Of a stretch of 64,000 bases of DNA, positions 29,002-38,825 are shown one piece after another. Each line of letters begins with the position of its first letter. Within the stretch, counting starts at the first letter, position 1. The translations under genes and the position numbers were made by a program. The notes below the pieces were generated by a model, which saw nothing but the letters and a program-made list of their open reading frames with translations, was not told where the DNA came from and did not search any database. The stretch comes from Corynebacterium sp. ES2730-CONJ. GTDB lineage: Bacteria > Actinomycetota > Actinomycetes > Mycobacteriales > Mycobacteriaceae. The stretch covers positions 124,001 to 188,000 of the forward strand of contig NZ_JANUXZ010000003.1 in assembly GCF_024834055.1 (NCBI RefSeq). The letters run 5' to 3'.

Positions 29002-30627
29002 CTATTTGTACTGTTCGATTGCAAAACCAGCCACGCGGGATTCACGGGGATCGAATTGTTTGGGGATCTGCGGAATGCGGTTGAGTTCTGGTGCAATTCC
29101 GAAATCTGAGCCTGGAGGGCCGTCGAGTGGGAGCTTGCTGGGCCAGGTGATAAAGCTCATTGCTATTGATGCCACAAATATGAAACCTAAAACGCCCCAG
29201 CCGTAGAGAGCCACCTGAATAGTCGTATAACCGCCATATGGTTCCTTAATGAGATCAAGGAGCTCTTTGGCCAGAGTATAGCTCAAAACAATCGCGGTGA
29301 GATTTACGATGCTGATTCGCCAAAGGACACCAACTTTAAAGGATGAAACCACATTGAGGTGTGCTGAAACTTCGTCGATTCGCCGCAGGATCCAGTCGTA
29401 GCACACGATGATAATCAGCGCGATGAGGACGATGCCAATATTATTGGTGAATTTATCCATAATGTCGAGGTGGATTAAGCCACCGGTGGTGGAGAAAAGC
29501 AGCACCGACAACGTGGCCATGACGATGCCAACGCTGAGAGCGGCACGCTTACGTGGCATATTGAGCTTATCTTTGACTGCAGAAACAACAACCTCGAAAA
29601 GAGAGAAGAGGGAAGTGAATCCAGCGATGGTTAGAGATCCGAAGAAAAGTACCCCAAACAGACCACCCAAAGGCATCTCATTGATAATGGTGGGGAAGGC
29701 AATGAAGGCCAAGCCGATACCACCCGAGGCCGTATCTTCAACGGAAACACCTTGCTGCACAGCCATAAATCCCAATGCAGCAAATACTCCGATGCCGGCA
29801 AGCACTTCGAATGAAGAGTTGGCAAAGGCTGTAACCAAGCCGGTACCCGTTAGATTGGTACGAGGCTTGAGGTAGGAGGAGTACGTGAGCATAATGCCGA
29901 AGGAAACCGAGAGAGAGAAGAAGATCTGCCCATAGGCGGCGATCCACACGCTGGCGTCTCCAAGGGCTTCCCACTGAGGAGTGAAGAAGGTGTTGAGGCC
30001 GTTAGAAGCCCCGTCTAAGAAGAGAGCCCGCACGACCACAACGATGAAAAGGACCGTGAGTAGTGGCATGAAGATCTTAGAGATGCGGCCGATTCCTGAA
30101 TCGACTCCCATGGCAAGCACAATAATGGCGGCGATCCATACGAAGGCGAGTGCGATGACGATTTCTCCGACATAGTCGAAGGAGAATGTCGCAGAGGCAT
30201 CCATGCGAAGGAATGACTCGAAGAAATAGGTATTCGGATCATCTCCCCAGACGCGGTTGAAGGACTTCACCGTGTAGAGGCCGGCCCACGCGATAATGGC
30301 GGCATAATAAATCGTGATGAAAAAGCAAATTCCTACTTGGATCCATCCGATTGGCTCGCTCCACTTTTTGATGCGCCTGAACACCAGAGGTGCGGAGCCG
30401 CGGTAGCGGTGGCCGAGGGCATAGTCGAGGAAAAGGAGGGGAATACCCGCGGTAAGTAGCGCGATGATATAGGGGACAAGGAATGCCCCACCGCCATTTT
30501 CGAATGCTACGTAGGGAAACCGCCAAATATTACCCAGTCCAACGGCTGAGCCAATCGCAGCCAGGATGAACACCCAGCGTGTGGAGAAGGTCTCCCTCCT
30601 TTGGCTGGTATCTACTTCTGTTGCCAT
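29002..30627 (-). CDS. metP: Sodium-dependent methionine/alanine importer (NSS family)
   Basis: Secondary transporter importing methionine and alanine with Na+ (as MetP of C. glutamicum). The 541-aa protein has about 12 membrane segments and the neurotransmitter:sodium symporter motifs FILAAIGSAVGLGNIWRFPYVAFENGGGAFLVPY (first helix, unwound Na+ site) and QIFFSLSVSFGIMLTYSSYL. The C-terminus is hydrophilic. The ATG has AAAGGC upstream. The metS gene follows directly; together they form a two-gene operon. Confidence 0.94.
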   Translation of the reverse strand: MATEVDTSQRRETFSTRWVFILAAIGSAVGLGNIWRFPYVAFENGGGAFLVPYIIALLTAGIPLLFLDYALGHRYRGSAPLVFRRIKKWSEPIGWIQVGICFFITIYYAAIIAWAGLYTVKSFNRVWGDDPNTYFFESFLRMDASATFSFDYVGEIVIALAFVWIAAIIVLAMGVDSGIGRISKIFMPLLTVLFIVVVVRALFLDGASNGLNTFFTPQWEALGDASVWIAAYGQIFFSLSVSFGIMLTYSSYLKPRTNLTGTGLVTAFANSSFEVLAGIGVFAALGFMAVQQGVSVEDTASGGIGLAFIAFPTIINEMPLGGLFGVLFFGSLTIAGFTSLFSLFEVVVSAVKDKLNMPRKRAALSVGIVMATLSVLLFSTTGGLIHLDIMDKFTNNIGIVLIALIIIVCYDWILRRIDEVSAHLNVVSSFKVGVLWRISIVNLTAIVLSYTLAKELLDLIKEPYGGYTTIQVALYGWGVLGFIFVASIAMSFITWPSKLPLDGPPGSDFGIAPELNRIPQIPKQFDPRESRVAGFAIEQYK

Positions 30628-30898
30628 GAGAAGAACGCCTTTCTGTGGTAGTGATCATTACCGCTGGTGGCGGCAACGACTGTGAAGCAAAAAAGAAGTG
30701 TCCCTCGCGCTTTTTGAACAGCCCTAAGGGTGCATACCTTTTTTAATAATCAAGAAAACAGTCCTTGCAGAAAGGTTTTCTATCGGTAGAAAGAAACTCT
30801 AGCGCAGCGATTTTAGAAAATAGGAATTACTATCCCATATAGTGGGATATGGGGGTGTGGTATGGGGTTATTTTTCTCAGGTGATACCATTAGCAATC

Positions 30899-31981
30899 GT
30901 GAGCTTAACTTTAGGAATTGTAGGACTGCCCAACGTGGGTAAGTCGACGCTATTTAATGCCCTGACCCGCAACGATGTTCTGGCTGCGAATTATCCCTTT
31001 GCAACTATCGAGCCCAATATCGGATTGGTTGAATTGCCAGATGAGCGTCTGAAGCGCCTCGCCGAAATTTTCGGATCCGAGCGCATCTTGCCCGCTACCG
31101 TTTCCTTTGTTGACATTGCTGGCATTGTCAAGGGAGCTTCTGAAGGCGAAGGAATGGGGAATGCATTCTTAGCCAATATCCGCGAAGCCGACGCTATCTG
31201 CCAGGTTGTGCGCGCTTTTGCCGATGATAACGTCATCCATGTCGACGGCAAGGTCGACCCGTCTTCGGATATTGACGTTATTAATACTGAACTCATCTTG
31301 GCGGACCTGCAGACTATCGAAAAGGCCTTGCCACGCCTGGAAAAAGAAGCCAAGAAAAATAAAGATTTGGCCGACCATGTGGCAGCTACCAAAACCGCGC
31401 AAAGCATCCTCGAAGATGGGCGTACCCTGTTTAGTGCCTCTAAAGCCGGCGAGGTTGATCTAGCTTTGGTCCGTGATCTGCATCTCATGACGGCAAAGCC
31501 GTTTCTCTACGTCTTCAACTCCGATGAGGACGTTCTGAGCAATGATAAGCGCAAAGAAGAACTACGAGCCATGGTAGCCCCAGCAGATTGTGTTTTCTTG
31601 GATGCTAAAACAGAAACCGACCTGCTTGAACTCGATGACGATGAAGCTTTAGAGCTACTCGAGTCCGTTGGGCAGACCGAGCCGGGCTTACACTCTTTAG
31701 CCAAGGCAGGTTTCGCCACCCTTGGGCTGCAAACTTATCTTACTGCGGGCCCCAAGGAATCGCGTGCGTGGACCATCCATAGGGGGGACACAGCTCCCAA
31801 GGCTGCCGGTGTCATTCACTCCGACTTCGAGCGTGGCTTTATTAAAGCCGAGGTCGTTTCCTTCGATGACCTCGATGCAGCGGGGTCTATGGTTGAAGCA
31901 CGTGCTCGGGGGAAGGTTCGCATCGAGGGCAAAGAATACATCATGGCTGATGGTGACGTCGTGGAGTTTCGCCACTCCTAG
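30899..31981 (+). CDS. ychF: Redox-regulated ATPase YchF (Obg-family)
   Basis: An Obg-like P-loop protein that prefers ATP and associates with ribosomes. The 360-aa protein has G1 GIVGLPNVGKSTLFN near the N-terminus, SFVDIAGIVKGASEGEGMGN (G3 DxxG type), LYVFNSDED replacing the usual NKxD, and the C-terminal TGS domain (TYLTAGPKESRAWTIHRGDTAPKAAGVIHSDFERGFIKAEV). GTG 30899 is chosen because it begins the P-loop strand as in homologues and lies 8 nt after TACCAT. The longer frame to 30842 is not family-like. Confidence 0.95.
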   Translation: MSLTLGIVGLPNVGKSTLFNALTRNDVLAANYPFATIEPNIGLVELPDERLKRLAEIFGSERILPATVSFVDIAGIVKGASEGEGMGNAFLANIREADAICQVVRAFADDNVIHVDGKVDPSSDIDVINTELILADLQTIEKALPRLEKEAKKNKDLADHVAATKTAQSILEDGRTLFSASKAGEVDLALVRDLHLMTAKPFLYVFNSDEDVLSNDKRKEELRAMVAPADCVFLDAKTETDLLELDDDEALELLESVGQTEPGLHSLAKAGFATLGLQTYLTAGPKESRAWTIHRGDTAPKAAGVIHSDFERGFIKAEVVSFDDLDAAGSMVEARARGKVRIEGKEYIMADGDVVEFRHS

Positions 31982-32426
31982 AAACACCCAGGCTTGAGAC
32001 CTTTTATAACAATTAGTGCATATTATGGTGCCAGCAGCTCATCCGTGGGGATAATGTCTAGCCGGCATAGCGCACCTGCCTGCTCCAGGCGTTAGGAAGC
32101 GCCGTTTAATGACATCAACAGTCTATGGTTTTTAAGCTGAGTAATTGACTGTCCCGGTGTTTGTGTTCTCCTAACGGGTTCGTGGATGGGTGAGTGGTGT
32201 ACTATCAACGCGGTTCCTCGTAGACAAGCGGTATCCTCCGCCAATAGATCCCAGTGCGGAGGAATGACGCGTTATTTTAAGTCTTCAGTGCTAGCTGCGG
32301 TCAGAGTCCTCAGACCTCCGCTTCCGGCTTTTTAGTATGATTTCACAGAGTGGTTCGAACCTATGCTGCCACGGAGAAGGGCAATGACGGGTACCGTTGG
32401 TCATAAACCTAGCTTAAGGAACCACT
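31982..32426. other. 445-bp gap with inverted repeats, no gene seen
   Basis: Between ychF and the SDR gene there is no convincing ORF. It contains a perfect TCCTCCGC / GCGGAGGA stem (32234-32241 with 32256-32263) and, 35 bp on, GGTCAGAG / CTCAGACC with one mismatch, then a CTTTTTA run near 32330. This could be leader structure or a small RNA, but no known RNA family is recognised. Confidence 0.35.
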
Positions 32427-33287
32427 ATGAAAAATCGTGTTCAACCAATTGAACTACCCGATCAAACCGGCAGTACCTGGCTGGTCACCGGCGCCACAAA
32501 TGGAGTGGGACAAGAAGTGGCACGGGCGGCACGCAAAGCCGGAGCGCGTTTAATTATCACCGCCCGGGATCGTGGTCGCGGCCTGGCGGCACAGAGAGAG
32601 CTTGATGCCATCCGCCTCATAAATCTTGATTTAGCTGATCTCGAAAGTATCCGAGCGGCTGCTGCCTCTGTGGATGAGCCTATTGACGTGCTAATCAACT
32701 GCGCTGGTGTGGTTACTCCCAAAAGAGAAGAGACTGTCGACGGTTTTGAAATGATGATGGGGACGAATTTTCTCGGCCCCTTCGCGTTTACCAACCTCAT
32801 CGCTGGGCACGTTAAACGCCGGGTTGTCATCGTGGGCTCGGAAGCCCATCAAAAAGCTCGGCTCGATTTAGGTGATCTGCAATTTACCAACGGGTGGTGG
32901 CCTTTAGCCGCCTATAGCCGATCGAAATTGGCGGATATGCTTTGGGGTTTGGAGCTTTCTCGCCGATTGGGCCCCGTTGATATAACTGTAGCTCACCCTG
33001 GGTGGGCAATGACCAATCTGCAAAATGCTTTCTCGGCTCCTGTTAACGCCGCGATTACTGCGGTTTCAAGCCTTGTCGCCCAATCTGCGGCTGATGGGGC
33101 GCAATCGGTCTTATGGGCAGCCGTCGCAGATATACCCTCGGGGAGCTATGTTGGCCCAGACGGTTTCGGGGCACTGCGAGGTAACCCCACCCTAATCGGA
33201 CGGGCCGCCCTGGCCTCAGATCCCTATCTATCCCGTAAATTATGGGATAGTGCTGTTGAACTTACAGCTACCGACCTCCCCTCCTAA
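32427..33287 (+). CDS. Short-chain dehydrogenase/reductase
   Basis: A 286-aa NAD(P)-dependent oxidoreductase of the SDR family: cofactor loop TGATNGVGQEVARAARKAGA, DLADLESIRAAA, INCAGV, and the catalytic YSRSK (Tyr and Lys), with a C-terminal half resembling retinol-dehydrogenase-type or WWOX-like SDRs (VAHPGWAMTNLQ). Substrate unknown. AAGGAA precedes ATG 32427. It stands alone, with gene-poor gaps on both sides. Confidence 0.9.
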   Translation: MKNRVQPIELPDQTGSTWLVTGATNGVGQEVARAARKAGARLIITARDRGRGLAAQRELDAIRLINLDLADLESIRAAAASVDEPIDVLINCAGVVTPKREETVDGFEMMMGTNFLGPFAFTNLIAGHVKRRVVIVGSEAHQKARLDLGDLQFTNGWWPLAAYSRSKLADMLWGLELSRRLGPVDITVAHPGWAMTNLQNAFSAPVNAAITAVSSLVAQSAADGAQSVLWAAVADIPSGSYVGPDGFGALRGNPTLIGRAALASDPYLSRKLWDSAVELTATDLPS

Positions 33288-33786
33288 TAGAGAACCGGAG
33301 GTCGCGCCGGAATCCCTCGGCCGCGCGGTTTACAATGCGGTGTCGTCGAAGATTTGCAGAGGCTAGACCATATGCGCCAAGCTTTTCGGCTTTTCAGCAT
33401 AGCCGCATTGCGCTTCTCATTGCCGTGCGGACTGAGGGGAATGTTACTGCTTCGGCCAGCTCTGACCCACGTAAAAAAGGTCGATCTGCGGTGCACTAGA
33501 CCAGTGGTCACCTCACTGTCGGATGCTGAGAGATGCGTACACGACCGCTCTGAGGCCTTGTTTAGACTGATAATTGTCACCGCACTAGACGGGTCAGGAT
33601 TCTACTGCTTCGGGGTCTAAGCCGAGCTTATTATATTTAACCAGGTTGAGGCATAGCCCCTTTTAGGTAACCTCGCCGCATAGTGGTCCGTAGCTTCGGC
33701 GAATCTGAGCTCCCGCTTGGCCCCTTTGATAACCGGCAGAAGGCCAAGACTTATATCATTGACGGATAGGGGGACTTGTGCACAAC
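33288..33786. other. 499-bp gap without a supportable gene
   Basis: Open frames here (98 aa minus, 88 aa plus) lack ribosome sites and family features. Short protein-like stretches appear in different plus frames (for example SRIALLIAVRTEGNV), which would suit an eroded gene but is not proof. No terminator with a T-run was found. Confidence 0.3.
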
Positions 33787-34194
33787 TTAAACGCGATCTC
33801 TCCTGCCAAACCAGTTACCGGCGTAGAGAGCCGCGAGAACAAATATGGGCTGGAAGAACAGGCGAGCAAGCCGTTTGGCATCGGTGTCGAGTCCGAAAGC
33901 ATCGATACTGCCGGTGTATTGAGAAAGATTGCCAGTAAAGACCGCGATGAAAAAGACTATGAGCGCGGCGGTTATGGGGCGCCGGTACCGTGGTAAAGCA
34001 ATGAGCAGAGCGCCAAAACCGATCTCAATAATCCCCGACCCAACAACTACGGGATCTGCTGGAAAAGGTACCCACGGTGGAACCAGAGCTTGAAATTCTT
34101 CGCGAGCAAACGTGAGGTGCGCGACGCCGGCGAAAGCCATAAATCCACCCAGGGATAGTCGGGTGAGATGTTGGCCAAATTCTGAGATGTGCAT
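33787..34194 (-). CDS. DoxX-like membrane protein
   Basis: A 135-aa protein with four hydrophobic segments (LSLGGFMAFAGVAHLTF, VVGSGIIEIGFGALLIALP, ITAALIVFFIAVFTGNL, FFQPIFVLAALYAGNWF), the size and layout of small DoxX/DUF417-type quinone-associated proteins. ATG 34194 is 6 nt after a perfect TATAAT on the minus strand, so the transcript is probably leaderless. It is divergent from the hydrolase gene across 79 bp. Confidence 0.75.
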   Translation of the reverse strand: MHISEFGQHLTRLSLGGFMAFAGVAHLTFAREEFQALVPPWVPFPADPVVVGSGIIEIGFGALLIALPRYRRPITAALIVFFIAVFTGNLSQYTGSIDAFGLDTDAKRLARLFFQPIFVLAALYAGNWFGRRDRV

Positions 34195-34273
34195 GAACTA
34201 ATTATAGGCGACAATCCATCCAGGGCTATACCCCTTCGGGGGGTGGTAACCAGACACCTGATAGAATAGCGAT

Positions 34274-35128
34274 ATGGAAAATACAACATTCACACTCCCC
34301 ACGCGTGACGGTCTGTCATTATTTGGGTATATATGGCTTCCCGAAGTGGCCCCAAAGGCGATTGTGCAGATACAGCATGGTCTTGCCGAGCATGCAGGGC
34401 GCTACGAGCGATTCGCTCGAGCCCTCACTTCTGAGGGTTATGCGGTCTATGCGGCTGATGCTCGCGGTTCAGGTAAAAGCGCCGCCGGAGAATACGGTGA
34501 CTTTGGACCGGACGGCTGGTCTGGATGGGTCGACGATGTCTTTCGATTGACTACGTTTATCAAGCAGTCTCACCCCGGACTTCCGCTGATTATCTTCGGG
34601 CATTCCATGGGTTCTTTTGCTACCCAGCAATTCCTCCTCGACCATTCTGAGTTAGCGGACGCAGTGATATTAAGCGGTACAACTGATGCTGCCGGGATCG
34701 TCTCCGCCCTTACTTCCGGTGGAGAGGCGGATCTTGCGGCCTTTAACGCACCCTTCGAGCACCGCACCGGTTTTGAGTGGCTGTCACGAGATCCCGCCGA
34801 GGTTGATGCCTATGTGGCGGACCCGGCGAACGGTTGGTCAGCGCCTCCCCCCAAGGGGATCGAACACCTAGCGGTCGCATCTGAGGTCGAGCGGGTACAG
34901 GCTATCAAAAAAACGCTGCCTATCCTCGTCATTAGCGGAGATCACGATCCGGTCGCCGGCCCTCAGGCTCTAGGTCCGCAAGCTGTTGCCGCACGTTATC
35001 AGCACGTAGGCCTCAATGATGTCGAGTTGAAACTGTACCCTGAGGCACGCCACGAGATCCTTAATGAAATTAATCGCGACGAAGTCACGGCCGATATTAT
35101 AGATTTTATCTCTCGCCATAATCTCTAA
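34274..35128 (+). CDS. Alpha/beta hydrolase (monoacylglycerol lipase-like)
   Basis: A 284-aa cytoplasmic hydrolase: oxyanion region QIQHGLAEHAGRYERFA, nucleophile serine in IFGHSMGSFATQQF, the acid in ISGDHDPVAG, and the histidine in YPEARHEILNE. The HGLAEH opening and short lid resemble monoglyceride lipases/lysophospholipases. ATG 34274 lies 6 nt after TAGAAT. It is upstream of phoU with a 57-bp gap. Confidence 0.88.
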   Translation: MENTTFTLPTRDGLSLFGYIWLPEVAPKAIVQIQHGLAEHAGRYERFARALTSEGYAVYAADARGSGKSAAGEYGDFGPDGWSGWVDDVFRLTTFIKQSHPGLPLIIFGHSMGSFATQQFLLDHSELADAVILSGTTDAAGIVSALTSGGEADLAAFNAPFEHRTGFEWLSRDPAEVDAYVADPANGWSAPPPKGIEHLAVASEVERVQAIKKTLPILVISGDHDPVAGPQALGPQAVAARYQHVGLNDVELKLYPEARHEILNEINRDEVTADIIDFISRHNL

Positions 35129-35185
35129 ATTTTTGGGCTAAATTACCCGTGCATTTAGGGAAAGCATCACGTAGACTTAGGGCTT

Positions 35186-35914
35186 ATGCGTACTGTTTAC
35201 AGAGAGAAAATTCGCAATTTATCCCATGATATGATTCTCATGTGCGATCAGATTAATCATATGATTCGCGCAGCTACACAAGCTCTTGTTCACAACGATC
35301 TAGAGAAGGCTCAAGATGTGAAGAGATCCGCAGTGGATCTTGAGCAACTGAGAATCTCTTGTGAGAATACTTCCTTCGAACTACTTGCGAGGGAAGCGCC
35401 GGTGGCCCGAGATCTACGCCAGGTGGTCTCGGGCATTTATATCTGCCAAGACTTGGCTCGCATGGGTGCACTGAGTAGCCATATTGCAGGGATCGCGCTA
35501 AGAGCTCAGCCTCAAGCGGCCATCGATGAGACTATGGCGCCCTATTTCGAGGAGATAGGGCGGTTGTGCGATGAAATGACCCAGTCCACGCACGAAGTTC
35601 TCGTTTCACGTGATGCAGATCGAGCCGTGCAGATGGGGCGTGACGATCAAGCTATTGATGATATCTACGAGAGTATAAATCGAATTATCTCCAGCGGTGA
35701 TCGAGAGCTCGGACACAGGCAGATAGTAAATATGACTCTACTGAGTCGGTACTACGAGCGCTTCGGAGATCACTGTGTATCGGTGGGTGCACGAATGGTT
35801 TATATGGCGACCGGATACAAGCTTGAGGAGTATTTGGATATGCGTGATCTTGATGAGAAAGAAAGGGTATTGCAGGCACGCTTCCGTAATATTGCTAGTA
35901 CATTTGATGACTAG
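35186..35914 (+). CDS. phoU: Phosphate signalling protein PhoU
   Basis: Links the Pst transporter to phosphate sensing, damping the Pho response when phosphate is ample. The 242-aa protein is a duplicated three-helix bundle, with the metal-binding helices RDLRQVVSGIYICQDLARMGALSSHIAGIAL and RQIVNMTLLSRYYERFGDHCVSVGARMVYMATG. A TAGACT box lies 8 nt before ATG 35186. It is convergent with pstB, sharing a bidirectional terminator, so it is not in the pst operon. Confidence 0.95.
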   Translation: MRTVYREKIRNLSHDMILMCDQINHMIRAATQALVHNDLEKAQDVKRSAVDLEQLRISCENTSFELLAREAPVARDLRQVVSGIYICQDLARMGALSSHIAGIALRAQPQAAIDETMAPYFEEIGRLCDEMTQSTHEVLVSRDADRAVQMGRDDQAIDDIYESINRIISSGDRELGHRQIVNMTLLSRYYERFGDHCVSVGARMVYMATGYKLEEYLDMRDLDEKERVLQARFRNIASTFDD

Positions 35915-35940
35915 TTAGAGGATATTTGTAGAAAGTTAAA

Positions 35941-35980
35941 TGCTCTCATTCCGTCATAAGAATGAGAGCAATTATTTATT
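35941..35980. terminator. Bidirectional phoU/pstB terminator
   Basis: Perfect 11-bp stem TGCTCTCATTC (35941-35951) / GAATGAGAGCA (35960-35970), with ATTATTTATT on the plus side and TTTAACTTTC on the minus side. Confidence 0.88.
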
Positions 35981-35984
35981 CGTT

Positions 35985-36761
35985 TTAACCGAAGCGTCCG
36001 GTGATATAATCTTCGGTTTCTTTTTGCGTTGGTTTTTCAAAGAGTTGCTTAGTTTCGCCAACTTCTACTAAACGTCCAGGCTTTCCCGTTGCTTCGAGAG
36101 AGAAGAAAGCGGTTTGGTCCGAGACGCGTGCTGCCTGCTGCATATTGTGGGTGACGATCACGATTGTAAACTGCTCTTTAAGCTCATGAATGAGATCCTC
36201 AACTGCCAGGGTCGATATAGGGTCGAGGGCGGAGCATGGCTCATCCATGAGCAGCACCTCGGGTTCGACAGCTATGGCGCGCGCGATACACAGGCGCTGT
36301 TGTTGCCCACCCGAAAGTCCAGAGCCAGGCTTATCCAGGCGATCTTTGACTTCGTCCCATAGGTTGGCACCTCTGAGTGATTTTTCGGCTACTTCCTTCA
36401 AGCGTGCCTTGTTCTTAACCCCTGATAGCCGCAGTCCTGCGACCACATTGTCTTCGATTGACATAGTGGGAAATGGATTCGGTCGCTGGAAAACCATACC
36501 AATAGTATTTCGGACTGAGACGGGATCGACCTGAGGGGCGTATATATTCTCGCCGTCAAGAAGCACTTCGCCCGTTACGTAGGCGCCAGGGATGACTTCA
36601 TGCATCCGGTTCAACGAGCGCAGTACTGTTGACTTACCACAGCCGGAAGGGCCGATAAAAGCGGTAACTGACTGCGGGGGAACATGGAGATTAACATTTT
36701 GGACAGCGTGAAAGTCACCGTAAAAAATGTCAACATCTTTGAGATCTAGGCGCTTAGCCAT
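35985..36761 (-). CDS. pstB: Phosphate ABC transporter ATPase
   Basis: ATPase of the high-affinity phosphate importer. The 258-aa protein has Walker [10 protein letters not shown], the Q-loop in [10 protein letters not shown], signature LSGGQQQR, Walker [14 protein letters not shown] and the switch histidine in [15 protein letters not shown], all typical PstB. It is the last gene of pstS-pstC-pstA-pstB. Confidence 0.97.
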   Translation of the reverse strand: MAKRLDLKDVDIFYGDFHAVQNVNLHVPPQSVTAFIGPSGCGKSTVLRSLNRMHEVIPGAYVTGEVLLDGENIYAPQVDPVSVRNTIGMVFQRPNPFPTMSIEDNVVAGLRLSGVKNKARLKEVAEKSLRGANLWDEVKDRLDKPGSGLSGGQQQRLCIARAIAVEPEVLLMDEPCSALDPISTLAVEDLIHELKEQFTIVIVTHNMQQAARVSDQTAFFSLEATGKPGRLVEVGETKQLFEKPTQKETEDYITGRFG

Positions 36762-36797
36762 AGAGAGACAACCTTCCTTGAGAAATATAGTGTGTGG

Positions 36798-37697
36798 CTA
36801 AGCCTTGACAGAAAAGCGGCTAGCTATAATGCGTGCAACGATATTGATCGTGGCAATGATGAGAACCAGGGTGAGAGCGGCGCCCCACATATTTTGTACC
36901 GACGCTCCCGTGTTACCAGCTCCATATTCGCCCAAAATATAGAGCGGGAGAGAGGATTGAGAAGAACCAAAGGGGTTGTATTTAATGATGCGGGACGCCG
37001 CAACCAGGATGAGCATGGGAGCTGATTCGCCCATGACGCGAGCTATAGCAAGCATGACGCCCGTAACAATTCCAGACAATGCAGTTGGGAGAACGATCTT
37101 TACAATAGTTTTCCATTTAGGAACTCCGAGAGCATAAGACGCTTCACGCAACTCATTAGGTACTACTCGCAGCATTTCCTCGGTATTGCGAATCACGATG
37201 GGCAGCATGAGGAGAACTAAAGCCAGCGATACGGCAAATCCCGAACGGTTCATGCCAAACATCACGACCCACATGGAGTAGATAAACAGGGAAGCAATAA
37301 TTGATGGCACACCAGAAAGAATGTCCACCATAAAAGTTGTCATCTTGCCCAGTCGCGAATTCCCAGCGTATTCCACGAGGTATATAGCCACAAAAATTCC
37401 AAGCGGTACCGTCATAATTGCGGTCACGAGAGCCTGGACTATCGTGCCTATGATGGCGTGGGCTACGCCGCCAGAAGCTGAGCCAAGGGTTACGCCCATT
37501 TGGGAGCGAGTCCACCATTGGGTGCTCAGCAGACTTGGGGTACCGCGCACGATGAGTTCGAATAAAACCCACATCAGCGGTATAAGTGCGAGAACCATAC
37601 TGGTGTATATCACCGTCGTGGCAACCTTATCTGCGAATTTACGGCTGCCTTTGATTTCTGTAAAAACCACCGATGGGGTGGAAGTTGAGGTAGTCAT
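36798..37697 (-). CDS. pstA: Phosphate ABC transporter permease PstA
   Basis: A 299-aa inner-membrane permease with six hydrophobic segments and the cytoplasmic coupling motif EASYALGVPKWKTIVKIVLPTALSGIVTG (EAA loop that contacts PstB). It starts 17 nt after pstC and is followed 36 nt later by pstB. Confidence 0.95.
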   Translation of the reverse strand: MTTSTSTPSVVFTEIKGSRKFADKVATTVIYTSMVLALIPLMWVLFELIVRGTPSLLSTQWWTRSQMGVTLGSASGGVAHAIIGTIVQALVTAIMTVPLGIFVAIYLVEYAGNSRLGKMTTFMVDILSGVPSIIASLFIYSMWVVMFGMNRSGFAVSLALVLLMLPIVIRNTEEMLRVVPNELREASYALGVPKWKTIVKIVLPTALSGIVTGVMLAIARVMGESAPMLILVAASRIIKYNPFGSSQSSLPLYILGEYGAGNTGASVQNMWGAALTLVLIIATINIVARIIASRFSVKA

Positions 37698-37714
37698 AGT
37701 ATTCTCAGCACTCC

Positions 37715-38746
37715 TTAGTACTTCTTCTTGGCAGCCATACGGGCGGCGGTGTTGACCACGAAGGTGAGGACGAACAGCACGAGCCCTGCTGACATATAGG
37801 CGCCCGCTTTGAGATTATCGTTGAACTCAGGTGCAGCATTGGCAATTAAGGTGGCGAAGGTAGCTCCACCATCGAAAAGTGAGCCATTGAAATCTGCTGA
37901 CGGAGACATCACCATATAGAGCGCCATAGTTTCACCCAGCGCTCGCCCAAGGCCGAGCATGGAGCCTGATATAAAGCCCGATTTGCCGAAGGGTAACACT
38001 GCTAGCCGCACAGTTTCCCAGCGGGTTGCGCCTAAAGCCAAGGCTGCCTCAATATTCCCTCGCGGCGTTTGTACGAAAACCTCTCGGGTTGTCGCTGCGA
38101 TCACAGGCAAAATCATAATCGCCAGGACGATGCCGCCGGTGAAAATATTGCGTCCGGTATCAAAGGAGGGCGAGTTGGGATAGACGGCAAATAATGGTAT
38201 GAAGCTGAGGCGGGTACTAAGACTTTCGTAGAAGGATCCTAGAGCTGGCCCGAGAGCCATAAAACCCCACAGACCGTACACAATGGACGGTACTGCTGCC
38301 AAAAGATCTACCAGGAACCCTAAGGGGCGCACTAGACGCTTAGGGGCGTAGGACGTGAGGAATATTGCAATTCCCAGCGCCACAGGCATGGCGAGCAAGA
38401 GTGCCACGAGGGACACCATGACGGTGACGAGGAAGAGATTGGGGATCCCAAAGTGCATAGCGCTGACATCGCTGAGATCCCAACGCTGATTGAATAAGAA
38501 GAAATTTTCCTCATTACGGGCTAAGGATGGAACAGCCCGCAGCATGAGAAAAATTCCGATGGCAAAAATAGTCAACGAGACCAATATCGAGGAACCGTTG
38601 GAGAGGATCTGAAATACGCGGTCGCCAGGTCGGATGACTGAAGATCTTGGGGCTGGCTCGGCAGGATCCTGCTGTGGGGGAGCGATCTGCGCAGCCGAAG
38701 TTTTCATCGAGATGGATTTTTCTTGAGTAGAAGTCGAAAGGGGCAT
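37715..38746 (-). CDS. pstC: Phosphate ABC transporter permease PstC
   Basis: A 343-aa permease with an N-terminal hydrophilic extension (about 50 residues, Pro/Ser-rich), six membrane segments, and the coupling loop EAALALGATRWETVRLAVLPFGKSGFISG. VYGLWGFMALGP is typical of PstC. GGAAAG precedes ATG 38746. There is a 79-bp gap after pstS. Confidence 0.95.
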   Translation of the reverse strand: MPLSTSTQEKSISMKTSAAQIAPPQQDPAEPAPRSSVIRPGDRVFQILSNGSSILVSLTIFAIGIFLMLRAVPSLARNEENFFLFNQRWDLSDVSAMHFGIPNLFLVTVMVSLVALLLAMPVALGIAIFLTSYAPKRLVRPLGFLVDLLAAVPSIVYGLWGFMALGPALGSFYESLSTRLSFIPLFAVYPNSPSFDTGRNIFTGGIVLAIMILPVIAATTREVFVQTPRGNIEAALALGATRWETVRLAVLPFGKSGFISGSMLGLGRALGETMALYMVMSPSADFNGSLFDGGATFATLIANAAPEFNDNLKAGAYMSAGLVLFVLTFVVNTAARMAAKKKY

Positions 38747-38825
38747 AGGTGCTTTCCTTGATATGAACTGATCTGCCCGGTGCGGACACGATAGTCCGCA
38801 CCGGGAATTCAGTCTGGGGGAACAG

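Noticed and set aside
32345..32400. Possible tRNA (GGTTCGAACC in the T-loop style)
   Set aside because: No acceptor or anticodon stem can be formed around it.
33284..33580. 98-aa minus-strand ORF downstream of the SDR gene
   Set aside because: No ribosome site, composition unlike protein, no motif; it also touches the SDR stop codon.
33645..33680. TTAGGTAACCT as a DtxR site
   Set aside because: Only the outer parts of the consensus match and the central spacing is short by several bases.
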